A DNA stretch of 64,000 bases from Gracilaria domingensis (lineage: Eukaryota; Rhodophyta; Florideophyceae; Gracilariales; Gracilariaceae), in NCBI GenBank assembly GCA_022539475.1, contig VCMS01000041.1:186001-250000 (forward strand), given 5' to 3'. Made by a program: the position numbers and the translations under genes. A model generated the notes under the pieces. It saw only the letters and a list, made by a program, of their open reading frames with translations, searched no databases and was not told where the DNA came from. Positions within the stretch are counted from its first letter, which is position 1, and every line of letters starts with the position of its first letter. This document shows, one piece after another, positions 53,436 to 64,000 of the stretch.

Positions 53436-55711
53436 TTGCGCAACAGATGTGTAACCAAACGGTCCACATTCCTTACCGTTTACGCTTTGGCATGGTCCTC
53501 GCACAACATGAATAACAACCACATACTGTGTAAAACTGAAGCGCTTCAAGAGCTCAATCTTTCGAACAGGCTACACAGAAATGAAAATCAGCAGTCCGAT
53601 ACTGAAGGGGCTGATGAAGAGGGTCGTATCGAAGAGCACTCTATCTATTCGCAAGTTCTCAGCAGCATGCCAAGCTCAGACAACGCATATCAGAAAGTCA
53701 TCAATGATGCAAAGCAACACTATGAATCTTACATCGCCAATTTCAGATTTCAAACTCCGTGCGGGTTCCAAGATATCGAAAAGCTCTCAATGAGCTTCGC
53801 GGTTATGTCCGAGTGTGTTCGCACTTAAGCTGTACGCTGCATCCTACTCGCGCTTAGCGCCCCGAGCGACTGTCCGAACGAACTCATGGAAAGCATGCGC
53901 AATTCTGCCAACGACGAAAACGTAGACGCTGCCAGAACTATTTGAAGGATAGAGTCACTACACAGTATGCTTTACGAGGGGAATGTTTATGCGCAAAGGC
54001 TTTTGCAGCCGTTGTACAGTTACAACCCAAAACTGTTTCACGATACGCCAGCCAAGTATTCCATATCTCCGGATTTACTGAGCATGAAATGTCAGAAAAC
54101 AAACGCGGCAAAGGATCATTATCAATCCAGTCCCTAGTGATCATATTTTTTCTGCAATTGTTTAGCGATACGCACGCAATGGTATGCCCTACTGGTCGTG
54201 GCGCCGCACACGAAACCCCTGTCATGCTTCTTCCTAGCAAGATGACTATCAGTTCCGTTCATGAAGAGTATGTTTCCAAGTAGGAAAGCATAGTAGCATC
54301 CAATTACGAAACGACAACTTGCGACCAGGACAAAACAGAACAAGCATTAAGTACGAACGGATTCCGGAAAGTATGGAGAACATACATGCCGACGCTCCGC
54401 ATCATAAAGTCCGGGAGCGCCTTTTGCGATACGTGCACAACGCTTCTGAATGAATCAAATTCTACCCCCCCCCCCCCCCTGCAACGATGCTTCCGCACTT
54501 TTGACCGCCGTCCTTCTCCCCCCTCCTGCACCTTCCCACACGCACCACCGTCATGTCCGACTTGAAGCTGTCCGATGCGCCTGACGCTACAGAGTAGAAA
54601 GACGTGTCAGCTCTGAAGCCGAAACCGGAAAGCTCATGACTCCGAAGTTTGCCGTTTCGAGCATTTTTGAAACCTGTGGTTTCGCAACGTTTTACGCTGT
54701 ACACCTGTCTCAATAATTGAAAGCAGGACGAAGGAAATACTCATTGCAGCGAGAGAGAAACACAGGACTGATGCACTTCAGGAATTTCAGTTCTATGAAA
54801 CTATGCGATCCAAAGATCAATCTGAACACAGTAGCGTTCATATGGTATTCGATTTAGCTGAGAAGGTGTTACTACCGCGCTTTCTACGTAAACCAGGACA
54901 GCTACATCTTGCAACGCGGCTCAAATTTGATATCTTCGGATTTCATATCAGCAACGATAGTGTTACCAATATATTTGGTTTCGCCGAAGGCCATTGGCCA
55001 GGGACCAAAACAGGCAATGAAGTAGGATCAATGCTGCACTACACAGTTGATAGATTTAAGGCAGATCACCCGAATTGCAGAGCCATCGATTTACATGCAG
55101 ATAATTGCGCAGGACAGAATAAGAACAGATACATTCTGTTTTATCTGGCATGGAGAGTTTTACTTGGTCTCGAGGACAGAATAACACTTCATTTCCTTGT
55201 CGGTGGGCACACTAAAAATGTGTATGATGGAGCATTCGGCTTGGTGAATAGGAGGCTAAAAGAAAGAGATGTTATTGTACCCTGCGATATGATGAAGACA
55301 ATCGACGCAAGTTCAGAAAGCAATCGTACTATTGGAGGGTATCGACTAGATTGGAATGACTGGAAGATGTTTTTCAGCGGCCAATTTACTATTCCTTCTG
55401 CTTCGCGAATAACACGTTATCACGTGTTTTGTTTTTTGTCTACTGAACCTGGTTGTCTTCGGGTCAAAGAGCTTTCTACAAGTTCGGAAAGCCAACGGTT
55501 TAGGTTGCTAAGGAGGGAATGCTCTGTAAGCCAGATTGGTACAACAGCACGATTGTCGCGGTTGGATGACTTTAGGTGTTCTATTCCGTGTTTGGCAGAA
55601 GTTTCATCTGCTCAGGAAGGTACTCGTCGCCAGTATCTAGTGAAGAAAGTCTTAGATCGGTATTATCTAATGACAACAATCTACATGCATCTTTCTTGGG
55701 TAATGGGTTAG
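53436..55711 (+). pseudogene. Transposase-like protein of DUF7869 type; N-terminus broken, C-terminus open
   Basis: The C-terminal 302 codons (54803-55711) are intact and carry the features of this family: SVHMVFDLAEKVLLPRFLRK, IFGFAEGHWPGTKTGNEVGS, LHADNCAGQNKNRYILFYL and VGGHTKNVYDGAFG. The acidic and His residues suggest a nuclease-like fold, and the family is found in many copies in oomycetes, animals and algae. The N-terminal region (53436-54280) has LRGECLCAKAFAAVVQLQPK and a Cys pair SAFCDTC (54415-54430) in the expected order, but with frame changes and a C15 tract in between. The function as a transposase is inferred, not proven. Confidence 0.6.
54465..54479 (+). repeat. C15 homopolymer
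   Basis: Fifteen consecutive C inside the broken part of the DUF7869-like gene. A length change here could by itself cause one of the frameshifts. Confidence 0.9.
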
Positions 55712-56180
55712 ACTGGACCGATTCAAGCTATTAGTAATTTGCTTCTATCTTTGGAACTAATTGCCGAATCTGAAATATGAAAAGAGTGTTGAGTAGAGAC
55801 ACAGGTTGCCTATAGGAAGGGTTTAGGGCCTGAAACGGTCCAGATGGAGTGTTTGACCTGTTTTTCTGTTTCCACGTTTATACTATATGAAGTTTTTAAA
55901 GTGAATTGGCACACAATTATCTAAATTAGTAACCAGTTAGTAAAATGTTCACAAAACCGTCAACACCCACGTGGTAGATCTGTAGCGACCCATGCACCTC
56001 CATATGGTTTCCATTGCTGGATGGGGTGTCACAAGGACCCACTGCCAAACATGAAAACTGCCCAAAACACACCATTCTTGACACGTGTTGTTTCTATTAC
56101 AGTGCCGCGTACGGTGGCGTATGCCGGCAAAGCGTGGCTAGTGCTGCCGACCAATCTGCACACAAAAGCGCAAACGCCGG
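55712..56180. other. Intergenic, nothing recognised
   Basis: AT-rich spacer between the DUF7869-like gene and the C-skewed block. No gene or repeat was identified. Confidence 0.5.
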
Positions 56181-57820
56181 CGCTGCCGGCGAGAGTTAAG
56201 TCTGCACATCAAAGCGGCGCCGCCTGGCGTCGCCCTACCGCGACTTCCCTACCGCGACTTCCAAGTGCGCAGCAGAACGGTGCTGAAACCCCGGCCGCAC
56301 AGCAGTCGTCGCGCTTCCGCCAAACGCTTTCCGCTGCGCCCGCCGCGCTCCCAGGGAGCTGCGCCGCCAGCCGCAGCGGGCGTCACCCCTTCCGCGCCTT
56401 CCAAGTGGCGCAACAGAACGGTGCCGAAACGAGGCCCACACCGCGGTCGTCACGCTTCGGCCAAACTCTTTCTGCCGCGCCCGCCGCACTCCCGCGAAGC
56501 CGCGCCGCCAGCCGCGGCGGGGCATCTGCGCTTCCGTTGAACGCCTTTCGACACGCCCGCCGTGCTCCTGCAACGCCGCGCCACGGGTCGCACGAATCGC
56601 TCACCCCATCAGACTGCGTCTCCGCCACTGCCCTTTCCGTCATCCTACAACCCCTTTCTCTTACTGCCGCCAAACCTCTAGTGCCACCACAGTTAATCTG
56701 ACGCGAATACACGGACATCGTCGCTTCCACATCCATCTTACCAGTGGTGCTTTTTTGCCGACTCAGTCGCCCGTGCACAACCCCCTGTGGTGTCCCCAGC
56801 AAAAATTCGACCGACGCGGTTTCGTCTTCTCCCGCGACCACAGTGTCCAACCTTACGCCACTGCCTCCGACAGAGGCCACAACGCGTCGCCTCCACTCCG
56901 CTGCATTTGGATTCCGCCAAAACTGCCGCATTCTCGACTCCGCTCCGTCCATCTCGCCGCCACTACTACCGGTTGCATCTCTCGCGCTTCTGCCGCGACC
57001 GTGTATCTCACAATCGCCGCCGCCGGGTGCACGCCGCCGCAATTGCGTTTCAACACAGAACCCGCTCCTCCACCCTTGCCGCGTGTATCATAGTCGCCAC
57101 TGTCCGGTCCATAACGCCTTAACTTCGTTCAGCCGCAGTTCCGATTCTTTGCCGCCACCGCATCCACATATGTCGCGCTCACCGCGCTGCAGGAAGTGTG
57201 TGCATAAGAACGGGGCAGTGGCGCGCGTCCACGCCGGAGCCACTACACGTAGGACCCCTGCCGAGAAGCTCCCCGGAAGCCCATGCACAGTTTTCGCGCG
57301 CCGCACGATTGTGCATCAGATCATCGTCGCGACGTACGTCGATTTCATTGCAACTTTTTAAAAGCCGCTCAACCGCCGCCCCGACCTTTGCCACGGCTCT
57401 GACTCGAACGCTTTCGCACGATCGTCGTAGTTGCGCTAGCAATGCCATATTTACCGATCAAGTCTTGTCCGATGCGCCTGCCGCACTCACCACGTGCTTG
57501 ACACATCCACCACACCACAGGCGCCTCCGCCACCGCCCCTATGCAGCCGCTCGCCCACCTCGCTCAGTTTATCTTACGAAACGCCACGCTCCAGGGCAAC
57601 TGCACCTTTGCCGCCGCGCCAGAGCCAGCGCACCTTAGCCGTTACGCCACCTCCTTCTCCTCACTCAGCCTGGCTCGATGCTTCTCTGCCGCTGCACCTC
57701 CTCCGTCGTCGCCTTCTTACTTCGGCGACCTCGCTTTGCGCCCGCCGCCGCAACCTCTCTACTCCGTAGGCCTCTCTGGACCTCCGCTGGCGCCACTTTC
57801 CTATCGCGCCAGCCTTGACC
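56180..57820. repeat. GC-rich, C-skewed, partly tandem repetitive block
   Basis: The plus strand is very rich in C and poor in G, with many CCGCC/CGCC units. Two long units, beginning TTCCAAGTG at 56259 and 56399 (period 140), share CAGAACGGTGC and GCGCCGCCAGCCGC, and a weaker third follows. Open frames on both strands here are Ala/Pro/Arg-rich and without domains. It may be an expanded, decaying minisatellite; the left part of the neighbouring minus-strand gene ends at its edge. Confidence 0.5.
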
Positions 57821-57824
57821 CTAG

Positions 57825-59008
57825 CATGAAACGCTCTCTGTGTCTGCTTCGTGCAAGGCACCTTCGCCGTGACCGTCGCTACCAGCCAGTATTTCCTCCT
57901 CTTCGTTCTCGGCATCATCTGCGTTCATGGTACGCGCAACAAACGGAACAGGCTGGACTTTGTCTGCCCACAACCAGCATTTAACACTATGGTTGAATCT
58001 TTCGTGGTAGTTGGTGGTCTTCTTGCAGTAGGAGGATAAGAACTTGTTTTTGCTTTCTACAATAACTCTGTGTTTTGGGTCATCGATTCGGTGAATTAGG
58101 ACCTTACCACGCTTCTGTTTCGGCGTCTCCTCTGTGACGGTAAGGCCTCACGCAATCCGACAAGTCTTGGTATTCAAATGATTAATTAGCTCTTGATGAC
58201 TATTAAAGCCTTCTTCGCCACCGCCGCCGCAGTGAACACATTTCACGCTTCTTTCTGGACTCATTTTGCCATACTTTCCAACCTTTACAAGCTCATTACA
58301 CCCACAGTAGCAAAAGATGGCAACAAGAAAGAGACTAGAGACATCCACTCTCACCCAGTGAGAGCCGACGTCATTGGTCTCAACGTACGTTACCTTTACC
58401 GTCTTCTTAGATCCCTGATTTACTGTAGATGATTTACTGCGACTGTTCCGTGGCACAACACGATCAGCTCCTGATATAGCCGGTGTAGCATTTCCTCGCA
58501 AGACTTTTCGAGATCCAGGAACTCCTCGTGCTTCAGAGCTTAATGTGTTCTGAGCACGAGCAATGGATTTAGAACGGCTGACGCCACCTTTGTCTTGGGC
58601 ATCCCGAGCAGGAGCATTGTTTGTTTTCGTTGGCGCCGGGAGAATTTCATCGCTGTCCTCGTTGGGCACCACAGTGCGCGGCTTTGGAAAGCTGATGGTA
58701 GCTTGCGGTGATGGGGAACGCGATGTCGAGGGGCTTTCAAGATCCCGGAGTTCGTTCTTCCTTGAGGCCTTTTTTCCAATCGTTTTTCGCGGCTTCACGA
58801 AAACGGACATGCGAGCAACCCGTGGCTGACGACGGGACGCACCAGCGGGAGGTGTTGCCTCCGCCTGTTCATTTTGGCGTGTAGGTGCGCGGCGCCTTCG
58901 GGTGTTCTTCTTCAATCCCATATTGACTTGTGTGCGAAATTCAGAACGCGACTCGGCAGAACAAATCTTACTAACATGATATAGCGTAGCACTGCTGATG
59001 GTAGGCAT
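57825..59008 (-). pseudogene. Unrecognised basic Ser-rich protein with Cys/His finger, one in-frame TGA
   Basis: From ATG 59008 an open frame of 286 codons runs to TGA at 58148, and the same frame continues as protein-like sequence (TEETPKQKRGKVLIHRIDDP, NYHERFNHSVKCWLWADK, then acidic) to TAG near 57825. Residues 1-210 are Lys/Arg/Ser/Pro-rich and probably disordered (nuclear). Residues about 257-283 (CVHCGGGGEEGF, SHQELINHL, KTC) resemble a C2H2-like zinc finger. A short hydrophobic stretch, LFLVAIFCYCG, precedes it. No family was recognised; it may be an accessory protein of a transposon. The TGA could be a mutated CGA, a real stop or an intron-related artefact. Confidence 0.45.
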
Positions 59009-59566
59009 GCAGCTGTACTAAGATTGAAACGGTCGAAAGTTTTTCAAAGAGTTGTAAGCTAACTAGCTTTTTTCCAATATTAAAAATGTTTGCAAAACGT
59101 TTTGTAAACTGGCAATGAAATTAAATAATACTTCCAAAATCCTTTTGTCCGCAGCAATAAGATATGAATAGTGTGTAAAAATATCTACCACAACTAATGT
59201 ATGATAAAGTACAATCGTGAATAGTATATTGTGACAGATAAAATTCTGACATAAAATATCATAATTGTCAAACATATCACAGAAAAAGATCAATTAGAAT
59301 TTCAAATGATTGAATAATATTACTCATTTTTTTAAATTTAATAAGTTTTTATATCAGTGCCTTCAAGAAATTGTTTTTCGTCATCAAACCTTGCCTTGTT
59401 TAGTTTTTTATACATTTCATATGAACTTATGGCATCTCATAACTTCAAGCTTTTAGTAATAGTCGATTCCAAGCTTTTAGACTACTATTCTTGCCCCTGT
59501 TCCAACACTTTCACCAGCATGCGCTCCAGCCTTTTTATCTTAGAGTTCAGCTCTTCAATAGTCTTC
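59009..59566. other. AT-rich intergenic
   Basis: AT-rich sequence with no supported gene; short open frames show no motif. Confidence 0.5.
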
Positions 59567-62383
59567 CTAGTCTTTACTGAGGCCTCCTGTTTTTTTAGCA
59601 ATCTTTGGATTTTTCTTAGCTCTTCTGGGTTGCTGGGCTGGAACTATATTCTCATCTATTACGATGAGCTCAGTCGCATTCCTTTTCCTTGCTTTTAATT
59701 GAGATTGTCTCCAATCTTGGTCTCGAAGTCTTCTGATAACCATGCAAAGGAGTTTTTTTGCATAAGTTCGCATCATCTCGTTGATCCAGATACCTCAAGA
59801 GCTGCATTGCATCCATGAATTCCAACCCCCGTCCTCGTTTTAAGGCAAAGTCTGACAATGACAGCAATCGATTGTGGTAGGACTCGTTGGCATTGGAGTC
59901 AGAAAGAAGGACACGATGCATTTCTGCAGCAGGAATAAAGCAATTGAACTTCTGAAACCATAAAATGTACGCGCATTGGTTGCTGCTCAACCATTTCGCA
60001 AAAGCCTACCACTTCCTTCCTATACTTCTCATATGATCCAAAGCCTTCTGACATTCCTCCTGGCACTTGAGATCTCGAGTCCTTAAAGCCCAATGAAAAA
60101 GAGCCCGGTCTTTCTCCAAATTGCACTTTTCCATAATGCATCTTTTAGCATGCACATCGCAGCCAACTGCAGTTGTCTTCAGATAGTCAATAGTAGACGC
60201 TGACATAAACTGTTCACTCAGAATACCGGATAAGCTAAAAGCATATGTTGTTTCAAATCCGTAGCCATTTTTGGACGATTCCTTCCTGACGCACGCAGTG
60301 GATCATAGAGGCCACGGTTTCGCAGCTGCTTTCTGAACTCATGGAAAAGCAACCTGCGAGAACTGGTAGTTCTTCTTGTACAGAGTTGATGCATTGCAAA
60401 ATAAACATATCCTGTGTCTTGGTCTTTGGCAACAAGAGAAACCAGTTCGAACGACAGAAGCTCCCGATTCTCGTCATGGCCATTGACAATACTAAAAAGT
60501 TCCATCACAACCGAATCTAGGACTAAACGCAGCCCTGTTCAGTAACCTGGGGTCTCCAAGTATCACTGAAAAGCCCTTCTGATCACGTGTCAGTTTGAAC
60601 TCATCACTGTCTCTGTGGTCTTCAACTGAGAGCACATACGAATGACCGCTTCCTCCTATCTGCCTCTGAGAGCGAAATGCTTCCATGAAAGCTGTTAATG
60701 AGCTCCTCGGTGCATGTTTTTTCTTTCCGAATAGCTCTACGAATACTCTTCACAGTTGCGGGGGTTGCTGCACAACCTAAACTGTTCTCAATCTTTTGGA
60801 GAATCATATGTCCAGCGAGAACTGTAGACTATTGATAAAGCTTTGATATGAAACCGTGCACTAGTTTTGGCGATGGCTTAATCATGGGACAAGTGTGCTT
60901 ATGTTTTCCGAATCCGACAACAACTGCCCATGATAAATATCCTTGCGTTTCATTCGTCTTCATAAGAAAGTAATGGTATTCAACATCACACTTGATGTGT
61001 AAAAGGGCGGGAGATTCTTGCAGATGGACTGGAATTGTATAAAACTTTGCTCGAGTACTCAGAGGATAAGGAGGGCATTTTCCGCTGTCCGAAGGGCTTT
61101 CGGGAAATATACCACGGTGTGCAATTGCAATCAACCTTCCCACAAGCTGCGGGTCTGCGCCTTGGAAATGAGGTGGTAGCTTCACAAGGGAGCATTTCTT
61201 TGGGTCCCTAGCCCCTTCCTTTCCAAATTGTGAGCAACCTATGAAGTCTGATAGCTTCGAGCCGGCAATCTTTCCGGTAACATCTTTGCTGTATTTAATC
61301 TTACCAACCTAAAGACAGAGTTCGCCTTCTTCTCTGTGGATTATTAGCATTGCATAGAGCTCTGAGTTGATCCATGTTAGAAACAAAATCAACATGCTTA
61401 CAGAGCAACGGAGAAGCATTCTGAGCAAAGAAAAAGACCTGCCTTGCAAGAATTTTGTCATATTCGGATATATTATTGGCTTCTACACCATATAGACCTA
61501 GTTCAGACCTAAAACTGAGACGGTTGTTTCCCTCAGACCCAACCTCATTGTAATCATTTTCGTCAGTTAATAATCTGAGGTATTCGTGTCTGTCAGATGA
61601 GCAAATGCTCGAATTTTCTCCATTACGGGGTAGACTGACGTTATCATGTACCAAATGTGACAGTCTTGAATAGTCATCCTTCTCTGCAAAAGATAGTTTC
61701 CGTGATACTTGATCTTTGCTATTACTTCTCTTCGTGTCTGTTACTTTGCTTTCCGTAGATCTTAGTAGCCCTGTGCTCCACATTCCTTCATGGGGTTCTT
61801 TGCATCGTGCTACACTTGTAGCGCAACATTTCACACCAGAGCACAAAAATGATTTTCGATTCACTTGGATACAGTTGTCCAGTATGTACACTGAGGACAT
61901 TCTTGTAGCTTTCGATCTGATGGAGTACGGCGAATATTCACAGAAGTTTTCCTCCGTGACACCATATCCTTTTAGGTTGATGAAGCAAGCGTATCTGTTT
62001 TCGTTTGCTGGCAAATATGGCTGTGGTGCTTCGAAGACCATACATTTCTCTGCAGAGATGTTGCGAAATATTTTGAATCGTCCGTTGTTCTTATCAAAGA
62101 GTGAATAACGTTTGGCGGCGTTACCATGGGGAAGAGTAGCTTTGTTCGAAAAATGATTTTTGATGAGGTAAGATTCATTCATTTTGATCATAAAGAGGTT
62201 TCCTTCTTGAAGGGCAGCGAAAGGATAAAGGTACTCTTTGTGAGAGACGTGGGAACAGAATAACACTCTGGAAAGAAGAGGTAGAGTTGAATTCGAATAA
62301 GTGTCTGGTTTGTCATCAAGGTTACTAGCGTAAAACGGCATCTGGAAGGAGGACAAAATACGTATAACTGCGTTATGGGCCAA
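59567..62383 (-). pseudogene. Second Mutator-like transposase (MULE 2), frameshifted
   Basis: The minus strand begins with an open 360-codon segment (62383-61301) of unknown type with Cys/His clusters. Then 61300-60829 reads as a FLYWCH/GCM-like DNA-binding region (KCDVEYHYFLMK, GFGKHKHTCPMIKPSP), with the linker LGCAATPATVKSIRRAIRKE. The MULE core follows: FGCDGTF (first Asp, about 60500) continuing in another frame as FSIVNGHDENRELLSFELVS and TGYVYFAMHQL. A downstream block, SDSNANESYHNRLLSLSDFA (59900-59850), matches the conserved TNxxESxH segment. It ends in a basic tail. At least four frameshifts or stops make it inactive. It is unrelated in detail to the MULE at 7-11.8 kb. Confidence 0.7.
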
Positions 62384-63189
62384 TGTTTACGTTATAGGTT
62401 TTTGGTTTAAATATCCGTTGAGCTGCGTTGATTCAAGAGGATGTCTAAAACGTTTGAATTCATCATGGTTTTCCTCGTAGATTTACTTGCAATGAAACAC
62501 GTTTATGCTTTGCACTGATACTGATTATGATTTAAAGGAAAAGTTGTAAATAACTATTTTGAGCATATTTGTTTATGTCTACAATGCGTTTGGCATAGTG
62601 GCATAGGTCTCATTTTCAGATGTGTAAAATTATATGAACATATGATTTTGGTTATAAGGTTTTATGTTCATTATTTGCAATAAATAAAGCAATGTTTTTA
62701 AAAAAACATAGTTAAACTGCTATCACTTTCTAATATCTTACAAAAACTTGTTTAAGTTTGTAGACAGTTACATAAAAATATGTTTTAGCTCTTTACATTT
62801 TGTAAATGGTTATGTTAGATTTTTGTATTATAAAATATTGAGCTTTAGAGTACTGTTTTGTATGTCTTGAAAAGGTTTCTTGTTTCGGAAGTTCTTTTGT
62901 GTTGTGAGTAAAGAGCAAAACGCTAACTCTGTATGACACTCAGTGGATCTTTTTAGAGCAGATATGCACTTTCATTGTGTGTTTCGATGTCAAAATCTTG
63001 ATGCAAAACCGTTGCAGAAACTCATTAGGAAAGAAAGTTGAGAAGTACTTATTTTGATAAAAGTTTTTACTTTTTTTGGGGCTAATTACTTACAGAAAAC
63101 TTTGAGTATTACTGAGTTTGAGTATAGAGTACATTTCATATCCTGTACCTCCTTTTTAGGAGAACCATTACGTCAAATTAATTGTACGA
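62384..63189. other. AT-rich intergenic
   Basis: About 800 bases of AT-rich DNA without a supported gene or repeat. It may include the 5' end of MULE 2. Confidence 0.5.
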
Positions 63190-64000
63190 CAGTAGACTCT
63201 TCGATCTTCTATGATTGGGCTACACATTAGGTCGAAGAAAAAAAAGATTTTCGAAGCAACGGAAGGTATGTTTTGCTCGTTCTTGATAGCCATAGTGGCC
63301 ACTTTTGGTTCCGCGTTCTAGACTTCCTTGGTCAAAGTCGAATTATTCTTGTTGCTCTTCCGTTCTTTTCCAACTATCTGCTCCAGCCTCTGGACATCTC
63401 CGTGTTTGGATCTTTCAAATCCTTTTCTCAAACAAAACTAAACCAGATGGTGAGAACAAAGATGTTTAGTGACATATGAGATCTCTGCGATGGACTCCCC
63501 GAGAAAATGTTTGACGCTCTGACGGTGCACAACATTAGTAGTCGTTTTCGCAAGAGAGATATCTAGTTTTACGACAAAGGCTGACGTGACCTATCCAGTA
63601 TTGCAATAGCTGACTTCTGGATTTGTGAGATTGTATGTAAAGGACTTACCATGGACTAATTGATCGAAACTTACCACGTCCATTTCAGATTGCTTTTGCT
63701 AGAGTCTGAGCTTGGAGAGTTTGCCAAAGTCAAAATGAGTACGAAGCACGGCGCATTTATCGGTAAAATCGATTTTGGAGGCATGGAAAGCACGTAGTAC
63801 GCGATCCTGAACGTATAAAAAACGCTCTAGACATACGTCCTCTTGCGGAGCTTGCGTCTAGTTGCAGTGCGCTAATGGAACATCTGGTTAAGTGCCTTAT
63901 GAGATTTTTTCGTGCTGCTGTTGAGCGTGCCACACGCAAGCGCGCTATAGAGAATATTGTTGCCGCAGAAGGTTTTGCCGCCAGTCAGGAAGCCGGGAAT
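63190..64000 (+). pseudogene. Tigger/pogo-like DDE transposase fragment
   Basis: An open stretch at 63273-63479 encodes the second half of a Tigger-type core: VLLVLDSHSGHFWF (second catalytic Asp), then IILVALPFFSNYLLQPLDIS and VFGSFKSFSQ, where the family normally has LPPHTTHxLQPLDVxVFGPLK. The conserved Pro-His-Thr-Thr-His has largely been lost. Further similarity to the right is frame-shifted and the element may continue past the window. It is a different subfamily from the relic at 5.3-6.6 kb. Confidence 0.75.

Noticed and set aside
61716-62108. Plus-strand 130-codon ORF
   Set aside because: Antisense to the longer open N-terminal region of MULE 2.
1-64000. CRISPR array, rRNA or tRNA genes
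   Set aside because: No regularly spaced direct repeats with unique spacers and no cloverleaf or rRNA core sequence were recognised; a covariance-model scan was not possible.

Overview
This window looks like nuclear DNA of a eukaryote, made mostly of nested, decaying transposable elements with two small GC-rich islands of host-like genes. The evidence is a canonical spliceosomal intron (8980-9080), chromatin-protein domains (ARID, SWR1-type ATPase, SAP, chromodomain, a CDCA7-like cysteine-rich zinc finger) and eukaryotic element superfamilies. Reading frames are long and nearly intronless, and the host-like genes have extreme GC at third codon positions. A red alga would fit this pattern, but that is an inference. 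No tRNA, rRNA or CRISPR array was recognised. All coordinates of decayed elements are approximate, because they come from reading by eye.

Layout. 1-4.1 kb: a Ty1/Copia retrotransposon on the minus strand, running off the left edge. 4.6-5.0 kb: the N-terminus of a hAT transposase (minus). 5.3-6.6 kb: a pogo/CENP-B-like DDE transposase relic (plus). 7.1-11.8 kb: a Mutator-like element (plus) with an Ulp1-type SUMO-protease domain, a SUMO-interacting-type acidic motif, an intron, a FAR1-like domain, a MULE transposase core and a SWIM-like finger. 12.2-15.4 kb and 15.8-18.0 kb: two hAT relics in opposite orientations. 18.8-19.8 kb: a broken ARID-domain gene in a GC-rich block.

20,476-29,376 is the most remarkable unit: an 8.9-kb PIF/Harbinger-type element with perfect 26-bp terminal inverted repeats and a 3-bp TGA duplication. 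It carries an intact DDE transposase, a SAP plus Myb/SANT-like protein, and a large SWR1/SRCAP-type SNF2 ATPase that lies in the same reading frame as the transposase, directly after its stop. The two transcription units start near the two ends and converge in the middle.

31.2-34.3 kb is a very GC-rich island with one convincing host gene (zinc finger, 316 aa), bracketed by a G22 and a C22 tract. 34.3-36.2 kb is AT-rich and empty. 36.3-46.0 kb is a Ty3/gypsy element (minus) with an additional antisense reading frame between pol and the 3' LTR. 48.5-52.2 kb is a second Ty3/gypsy relic, a chromovirus with a C-terminal chromodomain. Five copies of one family of about 400-bp MITEs sit in or beside these two gypsy elements; one splits the chromodomain.

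53.4-55.7 kb holds a transposase-like protein of the DUF7869 type. 56.2-57.8 kb is a C-skewed, partly tandem repetitive block. 57.8-59.0 kb is an unrecognised Ser/Arg/Lys-rich protein with a Cys/His finger. 59.6-62.4 kb is a second MULE (minus), and 63.2-64.0 kb is a Tigger-like fragment. Most element genes are broken by stops and frameshifts; the Harbinger transposase and its SAP/Myb partner are open.
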